Origin: Tsukamurella sp. 8F
GTDB lineage: Bacteria; Actinomycetota; Actinomycetes; Mycobacteriales; Mycobacteriaceae
DNA: 64,000 nt
Reading direction: 5' to 3'
Assembly (NCBI RefSeq): GCF_029167375.1
Contig: NZ_JARFTP010000008.1
Coordinates: forward strand, 111,795-175,794
The stretch's first letter is position 1, and each line of letters opens with the position of its first letter. The position numbers were made by a program, and so were the translations under genes. Shown here piece by piece: positions 48,117 to 57,247 of the stretch. Under the pieces are notes generated by a model. That model did not search any database. It was not told the origin of the DNA and saw only the letters and a program-made list of their open reading frames with translations.

Positions 48117-48695
48117 CTAAGGCTTCATTAGGACCGACGCCGTCGCGTAGGCCTCGGCGAAGCCCTTCGGGAGGGGCGCCACGAAGACGTTCTCCGTCCG
48201 CGTACGGGTGATCAGCCACCGGTCGCCGGTGCGCCGAAACGCATTGTTGAGCCGGCTCGACCGCAGGAGTGCCGTACCGTCGCCGAAGAGCCAGGGCTGC
48301 ACGTGAATCCACTGACCGTCGGCCTCGTCGCCACGGACATGGATCTGCTCGGACGTCAGGTAGTGGGCGTTGAGAAGCAGCGCGGGGTCCTGCTTCTCGC
48401 CCCAGAACCGCCCGAAGTGGGCACGGATCGCATCGGCTCCCTCGGCCCGGCCGAACTGGCCGTCGTAGTACTGGCCCACGCCCTCCCATACCGCATCTTC
48501 GGAATAGAGATCCATGATCGCGTCGATCCGCTCCGCATCCCCTTCTATCCCGAACTCGGGACAGGGCGTGTCGCACAGGAACATGTAGCGCGCCTGAACC
48601 CTCCGGATCTCCGCCTCGGCCTCGAGAACATCTACCCTCGCCTCGAGAGCGGTAGCCCTCGCCGCGAGCGCCTCGAAGTCCACCTGCTGCACCAC
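48117..48695 (-). CDS. SnoaL/NTF2-like protein with N-terminal coiled coil (possible IacI)
   Basis: About 192 residues: a short coiled coil (LAARATALEARVDVLEAEAEIRRV) then a SnoaL-like NTF2 fold (RYMFLCDTPCPEFG ... DLYSEDAVWEGVG ... AHFGRFWGEK). The family includes small isomerases/hydrolases and dioxygenase beta-like proteins. It borders the iac-like genes and has a copy of their motif upstream, so it may be the IacI counterpart; unproven. The GTG at 48695 has GGAG 7 nt upstream; an earlier GTG (48761) would add 22 residues. Confidence 0.72.
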   Translation of the reverse strand: MVQQVDFEALAARATALEARVDVLEAEAEIRRVQARYMFLCDTPCPEFGIEGDAERIDAIMDLYSEDAVWEGVGQYYDGQFGRAEGADAIRAHFGRFWGEKQDPALLLNAHYLTSEQIHVRGDEADGQWIHVQPWLFGDGTALLRSSRLNNAFRRTGDRWLITRTRTENVFVAPLPKGFAEAYATASVLMKP

Positions 48696-48789
48696 CGTCG
48701 TCTCCGCTCCCGGCCGGATCGCCGAGGGTGCCGAATACACCACGCCGACCGTGCCACTCACGTTAGGAGCGGCGCGGCCGACGCGGCTA

Positions 48790-48804
48790 TAGGTGATTTC
48801 CCTA
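48790..48804. promoter_or_regulatory. iac-region motif, copy C (upstream of the SnoaL-like gene)
   Basis: TAGGTGATTTCCCTA matches 12 of 15 bases of motif copy A. It lies about 95 bases upstream of the SnoaL-like start and overlaps the SPFH gene stop. Confidence 0.4.
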
Positions 48805-50181
48805 GCGCGGGCCCGCGTACGGGCCCGACGGCGCGCCGCCCTGCGGCCCGGCCCAAGGCGGCTGCTGCGGTCGCGGCGGCTGACCGTGCCGTGGCGGCAC
48901 AGGCTCGGCCCGCCGCGCAGGGTCGGTGCGCATCGTCGCCGTGTCCGCGGTGGGACCGTCAGCAGGAGAACCTAATTCGTGCGGCGGCGTGAAGGTCGGC
49001 TGCGCGTCACCCTCCGCACCCTCGCCGCCTGCATCCGGTTCCCCGGACTCGTCGGGTACCGCCTTCGACAGCGGCGGCACCTTCGGCATGCCCGGAACCA
49101 GCGGATCCTCGGGTTCCTCCTTGATCACCACCGGCGCAACAGGTTCCGGCGTCTCGAACCAGTTCGACGTGTCGATATCGGGCGCCTGCACGCCGTCGTC
49201 GGCCGACGGTTCGAAACGGAACACACCGTCATCGTCCTTGTTCCCCAAACCACGCATGAAACCCTGTAGCGCGGAGCCGAAGTCGGACGGCACGACCCAT
49301 ACCTTGCTCGCTTCGCCCTTGGCCATCTCGGGCAGCGTTTCGAGGTACTGGTACGCAAGCAGCTCGGGCGTCGGGCGGCTCGACTTGATCGCGGCGAACC
49401 GGGTCTCGATCGCTTTCGCCTCGCCCTGCGACTCGAGGTACTGCGCAGCTCGGCGGCCCTCGGCGCGCAGGATCTCGGCCTGCCGGTCGGCCTCGGCCGA
49501 CAGGATCGCCGCCTCCCGCTCACCCTGTGCGAGCAGGATGCGGCTGGCCTTGTCGCCCTCCGCCGACTTGATCGCCGATTCCCGATGGCCCTCCGCCGCA
49601 AGGATCGTCGCGCGCTTCTCGCGGTCGGCCTTCATCTGCTTCTCCATCGACTCCTGGATGGAGGGCGGCGGGAAGATAGATTTCAGCTCGACGCGGGCCA
49701 CGCGCAGTCCCCACCGCGAGGTGGCCTCGTCCAGGACCCCACGCAACTGCGAGTTGATGCGCTCGCGGGATGTCAACGTCTCCTCCAGCGTCATACCGCC
49801 CACCACGTTGCGCAGCGTCGTCGTCGTCAGTTGCTCGACACCGACGACGTAGTTGTTGATCTCGTACACGGCGGCTTCGGGGCGGGTCACCTGGAAATAC
49901 ACGACGGTGTCGATGTTCACCGTCAGGTTGTCCTGGGTGATCACCGGCTGCGGCGGAAACGACACGACCTGTTCACGCAGGTCGACCCGCGCACGGACCC
50001 GGTCCACGAACGGGACCAGGAGCGTGAGCTGCCCCGAGACCGTCTTCGTGTACCGCCCCAATCGCTCGATCACCGCGGCTGTCGCCTGCGGCACCAGCAC
50101 GATCGATTTGACGAGCATCACGACCACCGCGAGCAGTATCACCGCCAGGATGATGATGCCCGCTCCTACTCCTGCTCCCAT
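48802..50181 (-). CDS. SPFH/Band 7 (paraslipin-like) membrane protein
   Basis: A 459-residue homolog of Rv1488: one N-terminal membrane helix, an SPFH domain (VPQATAAVIERLGRYTKT ... VITQDNLTVNIDTVVYFQV), a long Ala/Glu-rich coiled coil (EGHRESAIKSAEGDKASRIL), then a ~150-residue Pro-rich tail that is longer than I expect for the mycobacterial protein. Works with the NfeD protein encoded 28 bases upstream, as a membrane-organising pair. A 7-bp hairpin (48809-48826) lies within the last codons. Confidence 0.9.
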   Translation of the reverse strand: MGAGVGAGIIILAVILLAVVVMLVKSIVLVPQATAAVIERLGRYTKTVSGQLTLLVPFVDRVRARVDLREQVVSFPPQPVITQDNLTVNIDTVVYFQVTRPEAAVYEINNYVVGVEQLTTTTLRNVVGGMTLEETLTSRERINSQLRGVLDEATSRWGLRVARVELKSIFPPPSIQESMEKQMKADREKRATILAAEGHRESAIKSAEGDKASRILLAQGEREAAILSAEADRQAEILRAEGRRAAQYLESQGEAKAIETRFAAIKSSRPTPELLAYQYLETLPEMAKGEASKVWVVPSDFGSALQGFMRGLGNKDDDGVFRFEPSADDGVQAPDIDTSNWFETPEPVAPVVIKEEPEDPLVPGMPKVPPLSKAVPDESGEPDAGGEGAEGDAQPTFTPPHELGSPADGPTADTATMRTDPARRAEPVPPRHGQPPRPQQPPWAGPQGGAPSGPYAGPR

Positions 50182-50209
50182 CGCCTTACTCCCTCTCTCA
50201 TCGGGGCCC

Positions 50210-50641
50210 TCATGCCTCCACTACGACCGCCACGGCACCGTCGATCTCCAACACCGTCACCTCTGCACCGACCGGTATGGGCACGCTCTCGTACGGCGTG
50301 CGCGCGGACCACTCGTCCGCACCGATCCGCACCCTGCCCGCGGCGTGGTCGACCGGCGCGATGACCGTCACCGTGCGACCGGGCAACGACTGCAGATAGG
50401 ACGCCGATTCGGGTTGGTTCCGCAGCGCGAACCGCTTGAGCGGCGGCCGCACGCCGAGCACCAGGAGCAGCGACGCCAGCGCGAAGACGATGCCCTGCGC
50501 CCAGGGCGGAAGGCCCAGTGCATAGGTCGCACCGGCCGTGGCCAGCGCGCCGCCGCCGAGCATCAGCAGCACGAAATCCCCCGCGACGGCCTCCGCCGCG
50601 GCGAGAACGATAGCTGCGATCAGCCAGATTGCCGCTGCCAT
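50210..50641 (-). CDS. NfeD-like membrane protein
   Basis: A 143-residue protein: about three membrane helices then a C-terminal OB-fold (GRTVTVIAPVDHAAGRVRIGADEW ... VPIPVGAEVTVLEIDG). This is the short NfeD type lacking the protease domain, matching Rv1487 in length. Encoded just upstream of the SPFH protein; the two families are usual partners. Confidence 0.92.
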   Translation of the reverse strand: MAAAIWLIAAIVLAAAEAVAGDFVLLMLGGGALATAGATYALGLPPWAQGIVFALASLLLVLGVRPPLKRFALRNQPESASYLQSLPGRTVTVIAPVDHAAGRVRIGADEWSARTPYESVPIPVGAEVTVLEIDGAVAVVVEA

Positions 50642-50696
50642 GACTCCATACTGCCAGGCACGGAGCCGGGCGAAGCGGTCATGGTGATGCCAGGCG

Positions 50697-51524
50697 TTAC
50701 TCGGGCTCGGTGACGAAGTCCACGAGGCGCTCCACGGCTCCGATGAGTGTGGAGTCCAGATCCCGGAAGCTGGTGACCGCGCCCTGCACACGGCGCCACC
50801 CATCGCGAGTGTCCCCCCAGCCGAGCCGCGCGCACACCCCGCTCTTCCAGTCCTCACCGCGCGGCACCCGTGGCCAGGCGTCGATGCCGAGCGATTCGGG
50901 CTTGACCGCCTCCCACACGTCGACGAAGGGATGGCCGGTGACCATGACGTACTCACCGAGCGACTGCGTCATCCGCGTCTCCTTGGAGCCTTCGACCAGA
51001 TGATCGGCCAGTACGCCCACGCGGCGTCCCGGGCCGGGGCGGAACTCCGCTAGCCGTTCGCCCAGGTGGTCGAGGCCTTCGAGTTGCTCTACGACCACGC
51101 CTTCGACGCGCAGGTCGTGTCCCCACACGCGCTCCACGAGCGCAGCGTCGTGGAGTCCCTCGACCCAGATCCGCGAGCCTCGCGCGACCCGCGCCGGGGC
51201 CCCCTCCACGCGCGTCGACCCGGACGCGCTGCGTGCCGGTCCCTTCGATGCGGCCACGCGCGGCCGTACCAGGGTCACGGGGCGCCCGTCGATCAGGAAT
51301 GCGGCCTTCCGCATGGCGAACAGCCGTACGGTCCCGCGACCGTCCTCGAGCTTGACGAACTCGCCGTCGTAGCTCCTGTCGAAGCCGACCACGGCGCCGC
51401 AGAAGCCCGTGGCGGCGTCCTCCACTACCAGGTCACGTTCCGCGGCGACCTCCGGCACCCGAGCCGTGCGTTTGCGCGCGTGCCCCGCGTATATGTCCCC
51501 CGCATACATGTCCCTGCCAGCCAC
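50697..51524 (-). CDS. DUF3097-family protein
   Basis: A 275-residue actinobacterial protein with the recognisable RIWVEGLHDAALVERVWG and VVVEQLEGLDHLGE segments and a conserved VMVTGHPFVDVW. The middle resembles a TOPRIM-like fold (inferred). No function is known. Starts at GTG 51524, or an ATG five codons later. Divergent from the gene at 51559. Confidence 0.8.
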   Translation of the reverse strand: MAGRDMYAGDIYAGHARKRTARVPEVAAERDLVVEDAATGFCGAVVGFDRSYDGEFVKLEDGRGTVRLFAMRKAAFLIDGRPVTLVRPRVAASKGPARSASGSTRVEGAPARVARGSRIWVEGLHDAALVERVWGHDLRVEGVVVEQLEGLDHLGERLAEFRPGPGRRVGVLADHLVEGSKETRMTQSLGEYVMVTGHPFVDVWEAVKPESLGIDAWPRVPRGEDWKSGVCARLGWGDTRDGWRRVQGAVTSFRDLDSTLIGAVERLVDFVTEPE

Positions 51525-51558
51525 GACAGAGAAGGCTAGCGCCTATCCTGGACCGACC

Positions 51559-52323
51559 ATGGCAATCCCGTATCTCCTCGCGCGTCGCTCCACGGCCGGC
51601 CCCGCACTGGGCATGGCCGCGTGGGCGTCGGCGTGGCTCGGCGGGCACACCGGCACCGACGACGTCGTCGCCGCGCTCGGGCACTGGGCGCAGGTGCACA
51701 CCGTCGACGGCGGGCTGCCCGGCCTGCTGCTCGAGCTGCGCCGCTCGGCACCGACGGCTGTGCGGTTGCTGCTGCCCGCGCCGGGCGACCCGGCCGGCCT
51801 CCCCGCGGGCACCGCGGCCGAACGGGCAGCCCTTGCGCGCGGCGAGGCCGTCGGTTTCGACGGCGCAGGTTCCTCGCTCCTCCTGGTACCCACCGCAGAG
51901 TCCGCGGACGTGGTGGCCTGGACCTCGTTCCGTGTGGCTCCCGCGCTCGTCGATCGGGACCCGATCACGCTGGGCGAAGCCGAGTACGCGCTGCGCGACG
52001 CCGTACGCGACGCGACGTCTGCGCTCGCAGCCCTTCCCCCGGAGCCCGGTGCACCGAGCGCCCACGCGGCCGTCGCCGAGCTCGCGCAGCACCTCGGAGC
52101 CACTCCCCTGCCCGCAATCGCCGGCGCTCGGGCACACCGGGTGCTCGACACGGCCGCGACGGTCGAGGCGATACTGCTGGTCGCCGGCGAACGGCATCCC
52201 GATGCGGGTATCGGCTTGGGCGGGGCACAGCGCGGCGACGCCGCTTACAGCGCCCTCGCTCGCGCCGTCCGGAGCGCACGCACCGCCGCGATCGACTCCA
52301 TCACCCGCGACGCTCTGCGCTGA
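51559..52323 (+). CDS. Conserved actinobacterial protein of unknown function (Rv1486c position)
   Basis: A 254-residue Ala-rich soluble protein (LGMAAWASAWLGGHTGTDDVVAALG ... ALRDAVRDATSALAALPPEPG). It sits where Rv1486c lies between ferrochelatase and nfeD in M. tuberculosis, and is probably its counterpart. No catalytic motif recognised. Convergent with hemH. Confidence 0.78.
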   Translation: MAIPYLLARRSTAGPALGMAAWASAWLGGHTGTDDVVAALGHWAQVHTVDGGLPGLLLELRRSAPTAVRLLLPAPGDPAGLPAGTAAERAALARGEAVGFDGAGSSLLLVPTAESADVVAWTSFRVAPALVDRDPITLGEAEYALRDAVRDATSALAALPPEPGAPSAHAAVAELAQHLGATPLPAIAGARAHRVLDTAATVEAILLVAGERHPDAGIGLGGAQRGDAAYSALARAVRSARTAAIDSITRDALR

Positions 52324-52401
52324 CGGTTCGGACCCCGCCTGCTCACGCCGGTGTGGTCATCATGACGCTGCGGCCACTCTCCGGGCCGAGGGGCGGACCG
52401 G

Positions 52402-53460
52402 CTACGCGGGCCGCTTCGGCCGCGCCGAGGGGCAGCAGCCCGGGACGCACGCTGCGCCGTCGACGGTGCAGCCCAACAGGTCGGGGGGAAGCTCGGCCCC
52501 GGAAGTACGCTCCCGGATCAGCGCGGCGGCCATCGCGGTGAACCGAGGGTCGTACAGAGGCGTGGCAGAGCGAGCGAACGGAAGCGACAGCTCGGAAGCG
52601 AGATCGCGTGCCTCCGTGTCCAGGTCCCAGATCACCTCGAGATGGTCGGAGACGAAACCTATGGGGCACACGACGATTCCCGGGATGTCCGCATGGATCG
52701 CCGAGATGTGATCGCAGACGTCCGGCTCCAGCCACGGCACCGCCGGCGGGCCGGAGCGGGACTGCCACACCACGTCGTAGTCGGCTACGCCGACGCGCGC
52801 AGCGACGGCCGCGGCGGCGAGCCGTACCTGTCGGCTGTACAAGCCACCGTCCGGGCCGGCGACCGCGTCCGCTGCCTGGGGGATCGAGTGCGCGGTGAAC
52901 ACGAGCCTCGAACCGTCTGGCACCGCCGCGGCGGCCGCCCGAACGCCGTCAGCGAAGGCGTCGAGGAGTTCGGGACGCGACCAGTAGTGCGGCAGCTTCG
53001 TCAAGTGCGGCGCGCTCACGACGGATCGCTCACACCCGCGGCCTGCGCGCGTAGCGCCCACCGACGCGCGGGCGCGGGCGATGTCCTCGTCGTACTGGCG
53101 GCAACCCGAGAACCCGCCCCATGCCGACGTCGTGAACACGAGGGCGTTCCGTCGCCCATCGGCGGCCATCTGCTCGACGGTGTCTTCGACCAGGGGGTGC
53201 CAGTTCCGGTTGCCTTGGTACACAGGAAGGTTCGGGCCGCGCGCAGCGAGCTCGGCGCGTAGGTTCGATACGAGGTACCGAACCTGTTCGTTGATCGGCG
53301 ACACTCCGCCGAAGCGGAGGTAGTGCTTCTCGACCTCGTCGAGGCGTGCCGCCGGAACGCCGCGGCCCCGGGTGACGTTCTCCAGGAACGGGCGGACGTC
53401 CTCCGGGGCCTCGGGTCCGCCGAACGACAGCACCAAGACGCTGTCGTAATCGGCGCTCAC
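52402..53460 (-). CDS. hemH: Ferrochelatase with C-terminal 2Fe-2S cysteines (coproporphyrin-type)
   Basis: A 352-residue ferrochelatase (SFGGPEAPEDVRPFL, GNRNWHP, FTAHSIP, CPIGFVSDHLEV with the metal-contacting His and Glu). Four C-terminal cysteines (331, 338, 342, 343) fit the 2Fe-2S cluster of actinobacterial enzymes. In actinobacteria the enzyme inserts iron into coproporphyrin III. The GTG lies two bases after the inhA stop, so it shares the fabG1-inhA transcript. Confidence 0.95.
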   Translation of the reverse strand: MSADYDSVLVLSFGGPEAPEDVRPFLENVTRGRGVPAARLDEVEKHYLRFGGVSPINEQVRYLVSNLRAELAARGPNLPVYQGNRNWHPLVEDTVEQMAADGRRNALVFTTSAWGGFSGCRQYDEDIARARASVGATRAGRGCERSVVSAPHLTKLPHYWSRPELLDAFADGVRAAAAAVPDGSRLVFTAHSIPQAADAVAGPDGGLYSRQVRLAAAAVAARVGVADYDVVWQSRSGPPAVPWLEPDVCDHISAIHADIPGIVVCPIGFVSDHLEVIWDLDTEARDLASELSLPFARSATPLYDPRFTAMAAALIRERTSGAELPPDLLGCTVDGAACVPGCCPSARPKRPA

Positions 53461-53462
53461 GT

Positions 53463-54308
53463 CTACTTCGCCAGCTGGCTGAAGTCGCCCTCCTCGGGGA
53501 ACCACGTGTTGTGGCTCGCGCCGCCGTCGACGTACACGATCGAAGCGGTGGTGCCCGGCAGGTAGTCCGAGAACAGGGCACAGATCGTCTTGGCGACGGG
53601 CGTGGGGTCATCGACGTTCCAGCCGATAGGCGACGCCCCGTTCCAGTACGTGTTCAGCATGTTGAGCTGCTTGGCGTCGTCGGTCGCGGTACCTGCGATC
53701 GCCTTGGCGGCGAGCGTCTTGATAGGGCCGGCAGCCACCAGGTTGGAGCGGATCTTCTTGGCGTAGCCCACCTCTCGCGCCACGTACCGGTTCACCGATT
53801 CGAGAGCGGCCTTCGCGACACCCATCCAGTTGTAGTACGGCAGCGCAGTGCGCGGGTCGAAGTCCATACCGACGATGGAACCGCCCTCGTTCATGACCGG
53901 CAGCACGGCGCGGGCGAGCGACGCATAGCTCCACGCCGAGATCTCGAACGACTTGGCCGCGTCGGGACCGGGGCCGTCGAGGAAGGGAACGGCGTCGGGC
54001 CCCATGAGGGTCTTGGGCGCCATGGCGATCGAGTGCAGCACGCCGTCGACACCCTCGGGGGCGAGCTCGCGCACCTTATCGGCCAGCTCGGCGAGGTTCT
54101 CCTCGTTGGTGATATCGAGGCCGATGGCGGGCGGCACCTCCTGCGGGAGCCGCTTCGCGATGCGATCGATCAGCCGCAGCCGCTCCGGGATGCCGGTGAT
54201 GATGACCTTGGCACCCTCGTCCTGGGCGACCTTGGCCGCATGGAATGCGATCGAGGCGTCGGTGATGATGCCGGTGATGAGGATGGTCTTGCCGTCGAGC
54301 AGGCCCAC
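53463..54308 (-). CDS. inhA: NADH-dependent enoyl-ACP reductase InhA
   Basis: A 281-residue enoyl reductase of FAS-II mycolic acid elongation and the isoniazid target in mycobacteria. Visible: [13 protein letters not shown] nucleotide loop, [18 protein letters not shown], and catalytic Tyr159/Lys166 in [11 protein letters not shown] (Tyr158/Lys165 in M. tuberculosis). The HSIAMAP segment differs from the HSIGFMP of M. tuberculosis. Lies 43 bases after fabG1. Confidence 0.96.
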   Translation of the reverse strand: MGLLDGKTILITGIITDASIAFHAAKVAQDEGAKVIITGIPERLRLIDRIAKRLPQEVPPAIGLDITNEENLAELADKVRELAPEGVDGVLHSIAMAPKTLMGPDAVPFLDGPGPDAAKSFEISAWSYASLARAVLPVMNEGGSIVGMDFDPRTALPYYNWMGVAKAALESVNRYVAREVGYAKKIRSNLVAAGPIKTLAAKAIAGTATDDAKQLNMLNTYWNGASPIGWNVDDPTPVAKTICALFSDYLPGTTASIVYVDGGASHNTWFPEEGDFSQLAK

Positions 54309-54351
54309 GTGTGTCTCCTTTGAAATGAAATCCGTTGCGGCTGAGGTGTTT

Positions 54352-55143
<792 letters not shown>

Positions 55144-56127
55144 TCACGGCAGCCGACGATTCAATCCGACGGCTGCGGCGACGCCTACTGCGACCAGCAG
55201 CGTGCCCCACAGCATCCAGACGCGAGAGTTGTCGCCACGCTGCTCCTCGTAGCCGATCTCGTCCTTGAGGCTGCCGTAGGCCTTGTTCAAGTCGCCCAGC
55301 GAACTCGCGCTGAAGAACTGCCCGCCGGACAGGTCGGCGATCTGCTTGAGCGACGAGTCGTCGACCGGGACGCCGATCTGCTGTCCGCCGATCGACACGA
55401 CGCCGTTCAGCGTCCCGAACGAGATGGTGGAGACCGGGATGCCTTTCTTCTTGGCCTCCTTCGCGGCCGTGTACGCGCCGCGCGGATCATCGAGGTTGTT
55501 GGGGACCGTCTGCTTTCCATCCGACTCGAGCACGATCCGCGCCGGTGGAGCGGTCTTGTCGCCACCCAGCACCGAGTTGATGTTCTCGATGGCCTGGATC
55601 GCAGCGTAGATGCCCTCACCGGTCGCAGTGCGCTGCGCGAGCTGGAGGTTGTCGATAGCCGCGCGGGCAAGCGCGCGGTCCGGCGTCGGCGACACGAGAA
55701 GATTGGCGGTCCCGGCGAACGAGATCACTCCGAGGTTGATCCCCGGTGTCAGCTCGTCGGCGAACTGCTTGGCCGCAGCCTTGGCCGCGGACAGTCGGTC
55801 CGGGCTGACGTCCTTGGCCTCCATCGACAGGGATACGTCGACCACCAGCATCACCGTCGCACGGTTGCGCGGTACCTTCCGCATCGCCGTCGGGCCCGCG
55901 AGGGCGATGGTGAGAAGCAACAGCCCCACGCACAGCAGTGCGATCGGGACGTGCTTCCACCGGTCGCGTGACTTCGGCGAGACCTGGTCCAACACAGGGG
56001 TGTTCGCGAAGCGAAGCGTCCGCTTACGACGCCGCAGCTCGTTGACGACGTAGCCGGCGGCGACAGCCGCGACCACCAGCAGGCCGAGCAACCACCAGGG
56101 GCTGGCGAGCGAGAACAGTCCCCCCAT
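55144..56127 (-). CDS. VWA-domain membrane protein (Rv1481/BatA-like)
   Basis: A 327-residue protein with two N-terminal membrane helices, a von Willebrand A domain with MIDAS DVSLSM near residue 95, and a C-terminal helix. It belongs to the MoxR-DUF58-VWA system, thought to act as a chaperone or maturation complex at the membrane. Its ATG is the final link of a TGATG chain from the minicistron array. Confidence 0.92.
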   Translation of the reverse strand: MGGLFSLASPWWLLGLLVVAAVAAGYVVNELRRRKRTLRFANTPVLDQVSPKSRDRWKHVPIALLCVGLLLLTIALAGPTAMRKVPRNRATVMLVVDVSLSMEAKDVSPDRLSAAKAAAKQFADELTPGINLGVISFAGTANLLVSPTPDRALARAAIDNLQLAQRTATGEGIYAAIQAIENINSVLGGDKTAPPARIVLESDGKQTVPNNLDDPRGAYTAAKEAKKKGIPVSTISFGTLNGVVSIGGQQIGVPVDDSSLKQIADLSGGQFFSASSLGDLNKAYGSLKDEIGYEEQRGDNSRVWMLWGTLLVAVGVAAAVGLNRRLP

Positions 56128-56258
56128 CAGTCGATTCCCCCGTCGCTCCGCTCGCCCATCAGTCGATTCCCCCGTCGCTCCGCTCGCCCATCAGTCGATT
56201 CCCCCGTCGCTCCGCTCGCCCATCAGTCGATTCCCCCGTCGCTCCGCTCGCCCATCAG
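56123..56258 (-). repeat. Four 32-base tandem repeats forming a chain of 10-codon minicistrons
   Basis: Four identical 32-base units lie between the DUF58 and VWA genes. On the minus strand each reads ATG, ten codons (MGERSDGGID) and TGA, sharing one base with the next ATG (TGATG). The ATGs are at 56255, 56223, 56191 and 56159; the VWA ATG at 56127 follows. Each unit carries GGGGGA about 8 bases before the next ATG. The first ATG overlaps the DUF58 stop the same way. Confidence 0.9.
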
Positions 56259-57244
56259 TTCACCCCAGCGAGGCCGCGGCGGCGTGCAGCGACGAAACGC
56301 ACGATGTCGGTGAGCCAATCGCGGTCGGTTCGCAGTTCCAGAGTCGGGGCGCCCACGCCGCGCAGCGTCCGGACCACCTGCTCGTGGTGCGCGAGCGCTG
56401 CCGCGGCGAACTCGGACTGCAATCGCTTGGTCACCGTCACCTCCCGGACCTCGCCGGACTCGGCGTCGCGCAGGCGTACCTCCCCGACGGCCGGGAGCTC
56501 GAGGTCGCGTGGATCGAGGACCTCGATCCCGAGCATCTCGTGCCGCGCACCGAGCCCGCGCAGCTCACGCAGGTAGTCGATGGGACCGAGGAAGTCGCTG
56601 ATGATCACGACCAGCCCGCGCCGCTGCTGCGGTCGCCGGAGCAGATCGAGAGCGTCGGCCAAGTTGCCTCGCACGCCCTCCGGGGCGCGGGGGGCGCGAG
56701 CGATCGCGGACAACACCTGCTGCTGGTGCGGCCGGCCGCCACGCGGGGGGATGCGGGTGATGCTGTCGCCATTCGTGATCACGGTCCCAACGCGGTTGGC
56801 GGCACCGCTCACGAGGTGCGTGACCGCCGCCGACGCGGCGATCGCGAGGTCACGCTTGGTGATCGGCTCCCCGTCGCTGCCGGCGACGGTACCGAAGTCC
56901 AGGCTCGCGGACAGGTCGACGACGATCCAGGTGCTCAGCTCGCGGTCGGCGACCATCTGGCGGACGTGAGGGTGCGTGGTGCGAGCGGTCACGGGCCAAT
57001 CCATGAGCCGAACGTCGTCACCCGGCGAATACGGCCGCGACTCCCCCGGCTCCGACCCGGGGCCAGGCAAGAGGCCCTGGTGATCGCCGCGCAGCACACC
57101 GTCGAGTCGCCGCTTCACGACGAGCTCGAGTGTCCGCAGCGCCGTCGTCAGCCGGGCCTCGTCGAGTGCCCCGCTCGCTACGCGCCCGGTGGCGTTGTCG
57201 ACCCTCCGCGCCTCGAACCGGGGTGGGGGAACGAGCTCCGGCAC
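56255..57244 (-). CDS. DUF58-domain protein (Rv1480-like)
   Basis: A 329-residue protein with the DUF58 core YSPGDDVRLMDWPVTART and a VWA-like fold (WIVVDLSASLDFG). It is the middle partner of the MoxR-DUF58-VWA system. GTG start, just after the moxR stop. Its TGA overlaps the first minicistron ATG. Confidence 0.92.
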   Translation of the reverse strand: MPELVPPPRFEARRVDNATGRVASGALDEARLTTALRTLELVVKRRLDGVLRGDHQGLLPGPGSEPGESRPYSPGDDVRLMDWPVTARTTHPHVRQMVADRELSTWIVVDLSASLDFGTVAGSDGEPITKRDLAIAASAAVTHLVSGAANRVGTVITNGDSITRIPPRGGRPHQQQVLSAIARAPRAPEGVRGNLADALDLLRRPQQRRGLVVIISDFLGPIDYLRELRGLGARHEMLGIEVLDPRDLELPAVGEVRLRDAESGEVREVTVTKRLQSEFAAAALAHHEQVVRTLRGVGAPTLELRTDRDWLTDIVRFVAARRRGLAGVN

Positions 57245-57247
57245 GCG

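Noticed and set aside
56123..56258. CRISPR-like array
   Set aside because: The 32-base units are directly adjacent with no spacers, and each is an ORF joined to the next; it is a tandem repeat.
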